From positions 62,001-126,000 of the forward strand of contig NZ_FXZB01000006.1 of the NCBI RefSeq assembly GCF_900169065.1: DNA of 64,000 nucleotides, in the 5' to 3' direction. Each line of letters opens with the position of its first letter. The first letter of the stretch is position 1. The position numbers were made by a program, and so were the translations under genes. A model generated the notes under the pieces. It was not told where the DNA came from. It was given only the letters and a program-made list of their open reading frames with translations, and searched no databases. This stretch comes from Brevibacterium aurantiacum. GTDB lineage: Bacteria; Actinomycetota; Actinomycetes; Actinomycetales; Brevibacteriaceae. Positions 34,328 through 42,896 of this stretch are shown here, one piece after another.

Positions 34328-35077
34328 ATGAATGCGATTCGAGTAGCCGTCATCGGAGCACAGGGCCGCATGGGCGCCCAAGCTGTCGACGCCATCACCG
34401 AAGCCGAGGGACTCGAACTCGTCGCGGCTCTGGGCAGCAGCGACTCCCTGGAGACTCTCCTTGAAAAGAACGTCGACGTCGCGGTCGAGCTCACTGTCCC
34501 GAAGTCGACCGAAGACAATGTGCGCTTCCTCGTCGAGCATGACATCGACACCGTCGTCGGTACCACCGGCTGGGACAACGAGCGTCTCGCCCGCCTCGAG
34601 ACCCTGCTCAGCGAGCACGCAGACACCGCCGTCCTCATTGCCCCGAACTTCTCGATCGGCGCTGTCCTGGCGATGCGGTTCGCGGAACTGGCCGCACCGT
34701 ACTTCGACTCCGCCGAGGTGGTAGAGATCCACCATACTCGTAAGCTTGACGCTCCCTCAGGCACCGCTAACCACACGGCCCAGCGCATCGCCGCCGCCCG
34801 CAATGCGGCCGGCCTGCCGCAGGTCCCCGACTCGACCGAGAGCGATCCTCACGGGGCCCGAGGCGCCGTCATCGACGGCATCCACGTACACGCTATCCGC
34901 CAGCAGGGCATGAATGCGCATGAGGAGATCCACTTCGGCTCCGACGGCGAAGCCCTGACGATCCGCACGGACTCCCATTCCACCTCGGCGTTCATGCCGG
35001 GAATCCTCACCGCTGTGCGCTCGATCTCCGAGTACACCGGTCTGGTGCACGGCCTCGAGAATATGCTCGACCTCTGA
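34328..35077 (+). CDS. dapB: 4-hydroxy-tetrahydrodipicolinate reductase
   Basis: NAD(P)H-dependent step of lysine/meso-diaminopimelate synthesis, needed for peptidoglycan. 249 residues. The nucleotide motif GAQGRMGAQAV starts at residue 10. Also GTTGWD, APNFSIGAVL and the catalytic IHHTRKLDAPSGTA (His/Lys pair, about 136-149). The end TGLVHGLENMLDL is typical. AAGGAG lies 9 nt upstream, and TAGACT at 34287-34292 is a plausible -10. A TGATG overlap couples it to the next gene. Confidence 0.96.
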   Translation: MNAIRVAVIGAQGRMGAQAVDAITEAEGLELVAALGSSDSLETLLEKNVDVAVELTVPKSTEDNVRFLVEHDIDTVVGTTGWDNERLARLETLLSEHADTAVLIAPNFSIGAVLAMRFAELAAPYFDSAEVVEIHHTRKLDAPSGTANHTAQRIAAARNAAGLPQVPDSTESDPHGARGAVIDGIHVHAIRQQGMNAHEEIHFGSDGEALTIRTDSHSTSAFMPGILTAVRSISEYTGLVHGLENMLDL

Positions 35078-35535
35078 TGTCGAAAGGCAAAATCGGGGCG
35101 ATCGTCGTCTCAGTGGTGCTCGTCTTCTACTTCGTCCTCATGGGACATCGAGCATGGATACTGGTCCGCGAACCCGACCTCGTGCCACGTCTGATGGGCA
35201 TCGCCCTCTTCGTTCTGCCACTCATCGGGGCCTGGACCCTGGTCGTCGAGCTCATGTTCGGTGCACGGACGGAGAAGCTGGCACGCATTCTGAAGTCCGA
35301 GGGCGGACTGCCCGTCGATGACCTGCCGCGCACACCGGGCGGGAAGATCATCCGCGAGTCCGCCGACGAAGCCTTCGGTCAGTACCAGGCCGAAGCCGAA
35401 GCCGCGCCCGACGACTGGCGCTCATGGTTCCGTCTCTCCTGCGCCTACGATGCGTGCGGAGACCGCAAGCGCGCCCGATCAACGATGCGCAAAGCGGTCA
35501 ATATGTATCGGGCGGGCGTGAAGCAGAATTCTTAG
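35077..35535 (+). CDS. Membrane protein with TPR-like C-terminus
   Basis: 152 residues. Two membrane helices (about 5-25 and 42-62) and a cytoplasmic part with EAEAAPDDWRSWFRLSCAYDACGDRKRARSTMRKAV, in parts, which reads as one or two tetratricopeptide-like helical pairs. Homologues are found right after dapB in related actinobacteria; the function is unknown. The ATG overlaps the dapB stop by one base (TGATG), indicating coupled translation. Its last 38 nt overlap the convergent DUF418 gene. Confidence 0.8.
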   Translation: MSKGKIGAIVVSVVLVFYFVLMGHRAWILVREPDLVPRLMGIALFVLPLIGAWTLVVELMFGARTEKLARILKSEGGLPVDDLPRTPGGKIIRESADEAFGQYQAEAEAAPDDWRSWFRLSCAYDACGDRKRARSTMRKAVNMYRAGVKQNS

Positions 35536-36865
35536 CGGGGCCCTCATCCGGCCCCGTCCCTGACGTCGGCCCGGCCCCAGGGCCAGAAGCTGGCCCCGTC
35601 CCTGAGGCAGCTCCCGAATCCGCTGATGCTCCGGGCCCCTGAACCGGCGACGCAGACCGGATAACCGCTGCGACTCCCGCCTCCAGAGGGCCATGTGACC
35701 CGATCGCCAGCTTCCACATCAGGGCGAACCCGATGAACACGAGAGCATGCAGGCCGAACTCGACAGCTTGCGGTGTCATCGCCTCACCGCCGAGCATCGG
35801 GTTGGCTTCGACCCACGGGCGAGTGATCTCGAGCAGGACGACGTGAGCGGAGTACACGCTCAAGGGCATCGACCCGGGTGCCGTCAGCGGCGCCAACACC
35901 CAAGTTCTGCGTCCCAGCAGCAGCGCCAAGGACTGACAGGTGACGATGGTCAGCAGTGCGGTCCCGGCCGTGGCGAGCAAGTCGAAGGGTGTGCCCGAAT
36001 GCGGGCCCGCGATCGCCAACCACCACCACGAGGTCGTCGGCGTCACCCCATAGCTTCCGGTGAACAGCGCCGCATTGAGATCGGTTCCGTACAGCTCCGA
36101 AACTCGCACCAACTCGTCACCACCGCCGGCGATGTTGAGGAGCAGCCAGGAGACTCCCTTGCCGACGAGGAACAGCCCGAAGCCGGTAGCGAAGAGGGAC
36201 ATGAGGTGTCTGCGGATGTCGATCTTGGCAACAGCCATCCCCAACAGGATGTAGGACAGCCACTGCAGAATCGGGTAGTAGCCGGTGAGTACCAGGTCTT
36301 GGAGCATCGTCAGCGGGGTCGCGAAGTCGAACCATGACATCGACGAATACTGCGGCTCCAGCCCGAACTGACTGCGGATGAGCATCGAGAGCACGGGGCT
36401 GAGCACCATCCAGCCTAGGGCGATGATGAACAACGTCCTCGCGCGCAGGCGCAGGAACAGCATCGCGATTGCAAACATGACCCCGTAGTTGACGAGGATG
36501 ACAGCCAACATCGACGACACCGACCCCAGACACAGGCCGATGACGATGATCGCTCCCGCACGGATGAGCACACTGGGCACGGCATCGCGCAGACGTCCGG
36601 ACGCTGCCATTCGTGATCGGGTCGAGAGAACCAGCGAACAACCGGCCAGGACCGCGAACAGCGCCGAGGCCCGGCCCGCGAACACAGCGGCCCAGGTTGG
36701 GAAGCCCTCGGGATCGGACAGGGCAAAGATGTGCGTGACCATCATCGCGAACAAGGCGATTCCGCGTGCGGCATCGAGACCGATAAGTCGGCCGGCGGGG
36801 CTCAGGCGATCACGGACCGTTTCAATCCCGGCAGTCGCCGAGGTGGGGGAGCGGTGAGAGCTCAT
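35498..36865 (-). CDS. DUF418-type multi-pass membrane protein
   Basis: 455 residues with ten or more hydrophobic segments. The start GRLIGLDAARGIALFAMMVTHIF is typical of the acyltransferase-3-like/DUF418 families; the C-terminal half (LSVYSAHVVLLEI) fits DUF418. Relatives may modify or move envelope components, but no substrate is known. The last 45 residues are a Gly/Pro/Ala/Ser-rich tail encoded by partly repeated DNA (14-nt repeats at 35550-35563 and 35592-35605, 42 nt apart). This suggests extension past an ancestral stop into the convergent neighbour. It is divergent from the zinc peptidase gene, with only about 50 nt between them. Confidence 0.8.
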   Translation of the reverse strand: MSSHRSPTSATAGIETVRDRLSPAGRLIGLDAARGIALFAMMVTHIFALSDPEGFPTWAAVFAGRASALFAVLAGCSLVLSTRSRMAASGRLRDAVPSVLIRAGAIIVIGLCLGSVSSMLAVILVNYGVMFAIAMLFLRLRARTLFIIALGWMVLSPVLSMLIRSQFGLEPQYSSMSWFDFATPLTMLQDLVLTGYYPILQWLSYILLGMAVAKIDIRRHLMSLFATGFGLFLVGKGVSWLLLNIAGGGDELVRVSELYGTDLNAALFTGSYGVTPTTSWWWLAIAGPHSGTPFDLLATAGTALLTIVTCQSLALLLGRRTWVLAPLTAPGSMPLSVYSAHVVLLEITRPWVEANPMLGGEAMTPQAVEFGLHALVFIGFALMWKLAIGSHGPLEAGVAAVIRSASPVQGPGASADSGAASGTGPASGPGAGPTSGTGPDEGPAKNSASRPPDTY

Positions 36866-36913
36866 GCATCGATTCTCACATGAGAGGTGACAAGCCGTTG
36901 TATCTTTATGGCT

Positions 36914-37792
36914 ATGACCTTCAATCCGAATGCTGACATCTCGGGCAATAAGACCAGCCGACGAGGACGCAACACCGCCATCGTCGGCGGTGGCGGCGTC
37001 GGAGTCATCGGACTCCTTGTCTTCCTCATCGGGCCGCTGCTCGGCGTCGACGTCACCGGGTTGATGGGCGGTGTGATCGACAGTGAGCAGTCGTCACAGT
37101 CCTCGGGCGCCGAAGAGATGGCCCAATGTGACACGGGCGAAGATGCGAACAAGTCCATCGACTGCCGGATGGCCGGGGCGCAGGTCGTCCTCGACGATTA
37201 CTGGTCCCAGCACGTCGACGGCTACGAGCCTCCGCTGCTGACCATCGTCGACGGTCAGACCTCAACTCAGTGCGGCACCGCGTCGAATGCGGTGGGTCCC
37301 TTCTACTGCCCGCCCGAGCAGGGCGTCTACATCGACCCGTCCTTCTTCGAGATCATGCGTCAGCAGTTCGGTGCCTCTGCCGACGAGCTCGCCCAGCTCT
37401 ACATCGTCGGTCACGAGTGGGGTCATCACATCCAGAACATCACGGGCACGATGAGCGATCACCCGAACAACGGCACCGGAGCCGAGAGCAACGGCGTGCG
37501 CATCGAACTACAGGCCGACTGCTACGCCGGGGCATGGCTCGGCGATGTCACCTCCCTGACCGACGACAATGGAACGCCGTACCTGCAGACACCGACCCAG
37601 GAACAGATCGACGACGCTCTCAACGCCGCCTTCGTCGTCGGCGATGACCACATCCAGAAACAGTCCTCGGGCTCCGTCAACCCCGAGTCCTTCACCCACG
37701 GCTCAAGCGAGCAGCGCCAGAAATGGTTCACCAGTGGATACGAGAACGGTCTCGGCAGCTGCGACACCTTCGGTGAGGCCTACTCCGGTTAG
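36914..37792 (+). CDS. Neutral zinc metallopeptidase, YpfJ family (PF04228)
   Basis: About 292 residues. One membrane anchor (about 23-45: TAIVGGGGVGVIGLLVFLIG-like), then an external domain with zinc motif HEWGHHIQN (His near 167) and the downstream RIELQADCYAGAWLGDV that supplies the third ligand. Cys pairs are present. The physiological substrate of the family is unknown. ATG 36914 gives the usual MTFNPNADISG start; ATG 36908 is two residues longer. TATCTT at 36901-36906 lies 7 nt before ATG 36914 and no RBS is visible, so the mRNA may be leaderless. Confidence 0.88.
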   Translation: MTFNPNADISGNKTSRRGRNTAIVGGGGVGVIGLLVFLIGPLLGVDVTGLMGGVIDSEQSSQSSGAEEMAQCDTGEDANKSIDCRMAGAQVVLDDYWSQHVDGYEPPLLTIVDGQTSTQCGTASNAVGPFYCPPEQGVYIDPSFFEIMRQQFGASADELAQLYIVGHEWGHHIQNITGTMSDHPNNGTGAESNGVRIELQADCYAGAWLGDVTSLTDDNGTPYLQTPTQEQIDDALNAAFVVGDDHIQKQSSGSVNPESFTHGSSEQRQKWFTSGYENGLGSCDTFGEAYSG

Positions 37793-37939
37793 TCATACCG
37801 TGACCTCGGACCACGACCCTGTTCGATCGCAGTTCAGTCGACGAGAGTGCGGCTCGGAAGTCATGCCGGCCATTGAACAAGGAAATACGATGGCCGAATC
37901 CCGCCACTATCGGAACAGACCGATAACTACCATCGAATT

Positions 37940-38323
37940 ATGACCACTTCAGCTCCCGGCGCACTGGCATTCGACCCGAACAGAATTCCTTGGGAAATTA
38001 CTCACGATGACGGTACGAAGTCTGCAACCCTTGTCGGTACGCGAAGCGCGGGGGAGATGTTTTCCTACGCGTTCTTCATTCCCGCCGGTGTCTACGACGC
38101 GCCTCACTCACACATAGCTGCCGCGCACCTGCACGTAGCATCGGGCGAGCTTCGACTTGGCTATGGGCCATCGTTCGATCTCAATGATGCCGATTCGTAC
38201 CCGGCAGGGTCGTTCCTCTATGTGCCTGCGGGTGATGTGCACTTCGACGGTGCCGATGAGGATACCGTGCTCATTGGTACCGCTACCGGTCCATGGAGCA
38301 CCGAGTACCTGGCGGCCGTCTAA
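37940..38323 (+). CDS. Small cupin-like protein
   Basis: 127 residues, a single cupin barrel: YAFFIPAGVYDAPHSHIAAAHLHVASGELRLG matches cupin motif 1 in pieces (PHSHIAAAHLHV), and PAGSFLYVPAGDVHFDG matches motif 2, whose last His would bind metal. Activity is unknown. TACCAT (37928-37933) lies exactly 6 nt before the ATG with no RBS, suggesting a leaderless transcript. It stands alone between the zinc peptidase and a convergent membrane protein. Confidence 0.8.
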   Translation: MTTSAPGALAFDPNRIPWEITHDDGTKSATLVGTRSAGEMFSYAFFIPAGVYDAPHSHIAAAHLHVASGELRLGYGPSFDLNDADSYPAGSFLYVPAGDVHFDGADEDTVLIGTATGPWSTEYLAAV

Positions 38324-38331
38324 GGTGCAGG

Positions 38332-38904
38332 TCAGGTGTTTCGTCGTAGCTGCTGCCACTCGAGGAAGTGGTCGATCGCAATGCGGGTGTCGGGATGGGG
38401 AAGGAGCTGTCCGAAGTGGTCCCGGAGCGAGGGCAGCGACAGCCGTTCGACGAGGATCTTGCGGCCTGAGTGCAGAACGATATAGCAGCGGCGGTCGTTC
38501 CAGCCGGGTTCGGGTGGAGAGATCACCGCGACCTGTGACCAGGCGATGCTCACGCGTTTGAACCACGACTGGCCGAGAACCAGCCCTCCTTCATGGATCG
38601 TGGCACTCAACCGCCGTGTCATCAGGAATCGCAGGGTCACTGCAAGGAGCGCTAAGACACCGCAGCCTACGCACAATCCGCCAATGCCCCAATAGAGCGC
38701 GGCTTCACCGAAACCGCGCGTGCCTCCAGCGGAGTCCCTGAGGAACCATATGCCGACGTAGGCGATGCCGAAGATGATGAGGACGAGGCCGCAGACGAGG
38801 CCGACGACGAGGAGGGCGATGAGGGCGCCGGGCCAGTCGGATTGGCGGAGGCGTCCGAGATCAACTTTCACCGGTCCCAGCTGTTCTTCTCCGATGGTGT
38901 CCAT
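38332..38904 (-). CDS. Hypothetical membrane protein with PH-like C-terminal part
   Basis: 190 residues. Two membrane helices (about 28-54 and 68-92) are followed by a mainly beta segment (LSATIHEGGLVLGQSWFKRVSIAWSQVAVI; YIVLHSGRKILVERLS) resembling bacterial PH-domain proteins. Function unknown. GGAG precedes the ATG by 5 nt. It converges with the cupin gene, the stops being 8 nt apart. Confidence 0.7.
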   Translation of the reverse strand: MDTIGEEQLGPVKVDLGRLRQSDWPGALIALLVVGLVCGLVLIIFGIAYVGIWFLRDSAGGTRGFGEAALYWGIGGLCVGCGVLALLAVTLRFLMTRRLSATIHEGGLVLGQSWFKRVSIAWSQVAVISPPEPGWNDRRCYIVLHSGRKILVERLSLPSLRDHFGQLLPHPDTRIAIDHFLEWQQLRRNT

Positions 38905-39111
38905 CGCGTCTCCACATCTGTGTGCAGGCCTGTGCTCGTCGCCGAAATCCTAGGGCGTCCTGGGACAGATCCTATGCGGACGACCGTCTGCGGAACAACC
39001 ACCGTGCGGCCGAGAGCGTGTGCCGTCGGATGCTCGAAGCACTATTCCGAAGTTAGTCGTACCGTGATATGAATAAAGGGTCAGCTGTACCCGCATGCAT
39101 CAAGGATGATC

Positions 39112-41079
39112 ATGTCTTCACTGTTCCCGCACCTCTTCGAACCCATCACCCTGGGCACCCGAACCATCCGCAATCGCATCGTGTCCTCAGGCCACGACAC
39201 TGTCCTCGACGACCACGGGGCGATCGGCGATGATCTCGTCGCCTACCACGAGGCGCGAGCCCAAGGCGGGTGCGGGCTCATCGTCCTCCAAGTCTCCGGT
39301 GTCCACGAGACCGCCCGGTATACGAACCATGTGCTCATGGCCACTGACGATTCCTCGATCCCCGGATACCGGGCCGTCGCCGAGGCGGTCCACCGTCACG
39401 GTGCCACGATCTTCGCCCAGCTCTTCCACCCCGGTCGCGAGGTTATGGACGGCGAGCGTGGAATGGCCCCGCGGGCTGTGGCTCCCAGTGACACACCACA
39501 GGAGAGGTTCAAGGTCGTCCCCGAGGCCCTGAGCACCGAGGTGATCAAGGAGATCATTGCCGGATACGCCAGCGCCGCCAAGCGCATCACCGACGCCGGA
39601 ATCGACGGCGTCGAGATCGTGGCCAGCCACGGCTACCTGCCCATTCAGTTCTTCAACCCGCGAGTCAATACCCGCACCGACGAATACGGGGGCAGTCCGG
39701 CCAGCCGTCGTCGGTTCCTCGCCGAGGTGGTCGCCGGGGTGCGCGCAGCGGTCGGGCCCGATGTGGTGGTGGGCCTGCGGATCTCGGGGGAGGAGAAGAC
39801 CGAGGACGGTCTCGTCGCCACCGAGATCCTCGACCTCATCGAACACCTCGACTCCCTTGAATGCCTCGACTACTTCTCGATTACCGCCGGAGACTCCTCG
39901 ACCCTGCAGGGTGCGGTGCACATCGTGCCCTCGATGCAGATCGACCCGGCCTACGCAGCAAGCCTGTCCGAACAGGTCAAGAAGATCACCGACAAACCGG
40001 TCATGGTCGCCGGGCGGATCAACCAGCCCCACGAGGCAGAGAAAGCTATCGCCGAGGGCCGCACCGACATGGCGATCATGACCCGGGCGATGATCTGCGA
40101 CCCGGAGATCGCGAACAAGTCTGGCCGTGATGCCGTGGACGATATCCGGGCCTGCATCGGCTGCAACCAGGCCTGCATCGGACACTTCCAGATGGGCGTG
40201 CCCATCTCCTGCATCCAATACCCCGAATCCGGCAGGGAGCTGACATTCCTGCCCAGACCCAGAGCGAGAACCCGACGCCGGGTCCTCGTCATCGGCGGCG
40301 GACCAGCCGGACTCAAGGCGGCAGCGGTGGCAGCCGAAGCCGGAGATGACGTCGTGCTCTGCGAACGCGAGCCCCACCTCGGCGGGGCCGTGCTGTTGGC
40401 CCAGGAAATGCCCTATCGGTCCGAATTCGGGGGAGCGGCGACGAACCTGAGCGCCGAGGCGAGACGGGCCGGCGTCGACATCCGCACGTCGACCACGGTG
40501 ACCCAGCAGATCCTCGACGAGGTGGCGCCCGAGCACGTGATCGTCGCGACCGGTGCCAAACAGCGCATGCCGCACATTGAAATCGACGACGGGGCATTCG
40601 TCATCGGGGCCAGGGACTATCTGAGCACCCAGCCGATTCTGCCCACCGGCCGCGTGCTCGTCACCGATTGGAAGGGCGACTGGATCGGCCTGGGCATCGC
40701 CCTGCGTCTGGCTGAAGCTCGCGTGCCGGTGACCCTGGCGACCGCGGCAAACTTCGCAGGGGCCGCGATCCAGCAGTACACACGCACACTGCTCATGTCT
40801 CAGGCGCTGCGGGCCGGAGTCGACTTCGTCAACGACGCACGCCTCGTCGGCGTCGACGCTGAGACCGGGTACCTGCAGTCCACGCTGTGCGAGATCGTCC
40901 ACGAGGTCGACGGCGTGGCCGCCACGATCGTCTCCGGCGCCCCGCAGTCCGTGATCCCCGATCTCGACTTCGGGTCCGCGAGCGTTCACACCATAGGCGA
41001 TGCCCTGGCCCCGCGGACAGTGGAAGAAGCAGTGTTCGAAGGACTCGAGGCTGCGAACAGCCTGGCCATGGTCTCGTGA
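39112..41079 (+). CDS. FMN/FAD/[4Fe-4S] oxidoreductase (OYE-like; N-methyl demethylase or dienoyl-CoA reductase type)
   Basis: 655 residues. N-terminal TIM barrel of the old-yellow-enzyme family (LFEPITLGTRTIRNRIVSSGH; SHGYLPIQFFNPRVN; EYGGS), a Cys cluster CIGCNQACIGHFQMG...SCIQYPESG (about 347-372), then an FAD/NAD-binding domain (RVLVIGGGPAGLKAAAVAAEAG, in part, about 387). Homologues include 2,4-dienoyl-CoA reductase, trimethylamine dehydrogenase and stachydrine/N-methylproline demethylases. The CIGCNQAC form recalls the demethylase group, but the substrate is unproven. ATG 39112 with AAGGA 5 nt upstream; ATG 39106 is too close to it. A TetR gene follows after 22 nt. Confidence 0.82.
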   Translation: MSSLFPHLFEPITLGTRTIRNRIVSSGHDTVLDDHGAIGDDLVAYHEARAQGGCGLIVLQVSGVHETARYTNHVLMATDDSSIPGYRAVAEAVHRHGATIFAQLFHPGREVMDGERGMAPRAVAPSDTPQERFKVVPEALSTEVIKEIIAGYASAAKRITDAGIDGVEIVASHGYLPIQFFNPRVNTRTDEYGGSPASRRRFLAEVVAGVRAAVGPDVVVGLRISGEEKTEDGLVATEILDLIEHLDSLECLDYFSITAGDSSTLQGAVHIVPSMQIDPAYAASLSEQVKKITDKPVMVAGRINQPHEAEKAIAEGRTDMAIMTRAMICDPEIANKSGRDAVDDIRACIGCNQACIGHFQMGVPISCIQYPESGRELTFLPRPRARTRRRVLVIGGGPAGLKAAAVAAEAGDDVVLCEREPHLGGAVLLAQEMPYRSEFGGAATNLSAEARRAGVDIRTSTTVTQQILDEVAPEHVIVATGAKQRMPHIEIDDGAFVIGARDYLSTQPILPTGRVLVTDWKGDWIGLGIALRLAEARVPVTLATAANFAGAAIQQYTRTLLMSQALRAGVDFVNDARLVGVDAETGYLQSTLCEIVHEVDGVAATIVSGAPQSVIPDLDFGSASVHTIGDALAPRTVEEAVFEGLEAANSLAMVS

Positions 41080-41101
41080 GCTGCGAGCAGGTGGAAGTCC
41101 C

Positions 41102-41806
41102 ATGACCCCGCGTCCCCAATACGGCGCCGCCGAGGTTGCGATCCGACGCAGCGCCATCCTCGAATCCGCCATCGACCAGATCGGGCACCGCGGTGTGGAG
41201 GCAGTGCGGATGAAGGACATCGCCGAGGTGGCCGGAGTCTCCGTGGGCACAGTGCAGTACTACTTCGGTTCCCGTGACGAGCTGCTCGTCCAAGCATTCT
41301 CGGCCCACAGCAGCTCCGTCGTCTCCGCCATCGCGGCTCTGTCCCACGTGCCGGGAACTGCGGGGGAGAAGCTGCAGGCGAGTCTGCACGCCGTGCCGCG
41401 AATCGCCGATCTGCGTCGGCGATCCCAGGTGTGGATTGAACTCGTCGCAGGCTCCGGCCGCAACGACTATCTCCGAGCCCCGGTCGATGCCGTCTTCACA
41501 GAATGGGGCGCCCACTTCCGGGAACTCATCACCGCCGGCATCGACGACGGAAGTTTCCGGCCGCAGGCGGACGTCGATCTCATCGTCGACACCCTCGTCG
41601 CAGCCATCGACGGCTTCGATCTTGCCGTGGCCGCCGGACGCAGCGCTGCCACACCTGTTCGGATCGCCGCCTCCCTCGAACTCATCGCCAGGGCGCTGTT
41701 GGGCATCGACGGCGGTGACGGCAGCAGCGACGGCAGTGACAGTAGCGGCAGCAGCGACAGCCCCAACGGCGACAGCGTCGCAAAGCGCCGAACCCGAGTG
41801 GTGTGA
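41102..41806 (+). CDS. TetR family transcriptional regulator
   Basis: 234 residues. The HTH is at 10-55 (RRSAILESAIDQIGHRGVEAVRMKDIAEVAGVSVGTVQYYFGSRDELL, in parts). The C-terminal domain matches the BetI/PsrA-like C_6 type. The last 30 residues are a Ser/Gly/Asp repeat (GGDGSSDGSDSSGSSDS), probably disordered and encoded by slippage-prone DNA. The ATG at 41102 is preferred: upstream codons of the same frame only read the previous gene in another phase. It probably controls the flavin/Fe-S oxidoreductase gene directly upstream. Confidence 0.88.
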   Translation: MTPRPQYGAAEVAIRRSAILESAIDQIGHRGVEAVRMKDIAEVAGVSVGTVQYYFGSRDELLVQAFSAHSSSVVSAIAALSHVPGTAGEKLQASLHAVPRIADLRRRSQVWIELVAGSGRNDYLRAPVDAVFTEWGAHFRELITAGIDDGSFRPQADVDLIVDTLVAAIDGFDLAVAAGRSAATPVRIAASLELIARALLGIDGGDGSSDGSDSSGSSDSPNGDSVAKRRTRVV

Positions 41807-41922
41807 TCTGTCTCTAGTTGCCGCAACGCCCGGCAACGCCCCGGGCGAACGCCTTCCACGCCGCCGATGAGCGGCTTGCGGGCGCGCGCTGGCGCCGGTG
41901 AAGAGACAATGCACTCGTGGCG

Positions 41923-41966
41923 CGCGCACAGCCACTGCCGCAGTCGTGGACTGTGCGCGGTATCCT
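41923..41966 (+). promoter_or_regulatory. dapA promoter region: inverted repeat abutting a -10
   Basis: Perfect 9-nt arms CGCGCACAG (41923-41931) and CTGTGCGCG (41951-41959) end one base before TATCCT (41961-41966). That hexamer is 6 nt before the dapA ATG. The repeat may be the terminator of the upstream TetR gene or an operator at the -35 region. Confidence 0.45.
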
Positions 41967-41972
41967 TTTCGT

Positions 41973-42896
41973 ATGGCGATTCTCGGTGACAGCGCAGCAG
42001 CCGCTGCGATTGATGCGTTCGGTACTGTCGGTACGGCGATGGTGACGCCGTTCAAGGACGACGGAACCATCGATTATCCTGCCGTGGAGAAGGTGGCGAA
42101 CCACCTCGTCGACCTCGGCAACGACATGCTCGTCGTGTCCGGAACCACCGGCGAATCACCGACGACGACCGACGATGAGAAGATCGAGCTGCTCAAGGTC
42201 GTCCGCGGAGTCATCGGAGACCGCGCGAAGATCATTGCGGGCACCGGCAACAACGTCACCGCACACACCATCGATCTGTCCAAGCGTTCGGCTGCGGCCG
42301 GTGCCGACGGCATCCTCATCGTCACCCCCTACTACTCGAAGCCGACGCAGCCGGCGATCGCCGCTCACATGCGCGCGGCCGCCGACTCGACCGATCTTCC
42401 CGTCATGCTCTATGACATCCCGGGCCGCTCCGGTGTGCCCATCAGAACGGAGACCCTCCTCGGGCTGGCCGATCACCCCAACATCCTCGCGGTCAAGGAC
42501 GCCAAGGGCGACCTCTTCGCCTCGGCGCAGGTGATGAACCGCAGCTCCCTCGTCTACTACTCGGGCGAGGACGCACTCAACCTTCCGCTGCTGGCTCTCG
42601 GTGCACTCGGCGTGGTCTCCGTTGCCGGCCACGTCTGCACACCGAGGTTCGCCGAGATGGTCGCCGCCGTGGCGAACAACGACCTCACCACCGCTCGCGC
42701 GATTGCCCATGAAACAGCAGACATGGTCGACGCGCTCATGAATCACATGCCGGGAGTCATCTCGGCCAAGGCCGCATTGCAGGCCCAAGGAATACTCGAC
42801 AACCGCGGAACGCGAATGCCGCTGCTCCCAGCAGACGAAGAGCAGATGGCGCTCGTGACCGCCCAATTGACCAGGAGTGGTTACCTCAGTGAATAA
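41973..42896 (+). CDS. dapA: 4-hydroxy-tetrahydrodipicolinate synthase
   Basis: Condenses pyruvate with aspartate semialdehyde, the entry step to lysine and diaminopimelate. 307 residues, TIM barrel. Seen: FGTVGTAMVTPFKDDGTIDYPA at the start, GTTGESPTTTDDEK, TPYYSKPTQPAI, YDIPGRSGVPI (proton relay Tyr) and ILAVKDAKGDL (Schiff-base Lys, about 171). The ATG at 41973 follows TATCCT by 6 nt and lacks an RBS, so a leaderless mRNA is likely. Extension to 41898 would read through the promoter. Its end overlaps the rnj start by 8 nt. Confidence 0.96.
   Translation: MAILGDSAAAAAIDAFGTVGTAMVTPFKDDGTIDYPAVEKVANHLVDLGNDMLVVSGTTGESPTTTDDEKIELLKVVRGVIGDRAKIIAGTGNNVTAHTIDLSKRSAAAGADGILIVTPYYSKPTQPAIAAHMRAAADSTDLPVMLYDIPGRSGVPIRTETLLGLADHPNILAVKDAKGDLFASAQVMNRSSLVYYSGEDALNLPLLALGALGVVSVAGHVCTPRFAEMVAAVANNDLTTARAIAHETADMVDALMNHMPGVISAKAALQAQGILDNRGTRMPLLPADEEQMALVTAQLTRSGYLSE

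Noticed and set aside
37789..39068. Similar 17-nt strings (GTTAGTC, one variable base, TACCGTGA) at 37789 and 39052
   Set aside because: Two imperfect copies 1.2 kb apart with no symmetry or shared position relative to genes; likely chance.
39187..41250. Long open frame (687 codons) on the minus strand opposite the OYE-like gene
   Set aside because: Its translation is an Arg/Gly/His/Asp-rich mirror of the plus-strand gene with no motif; an artefact of high GC third positions.
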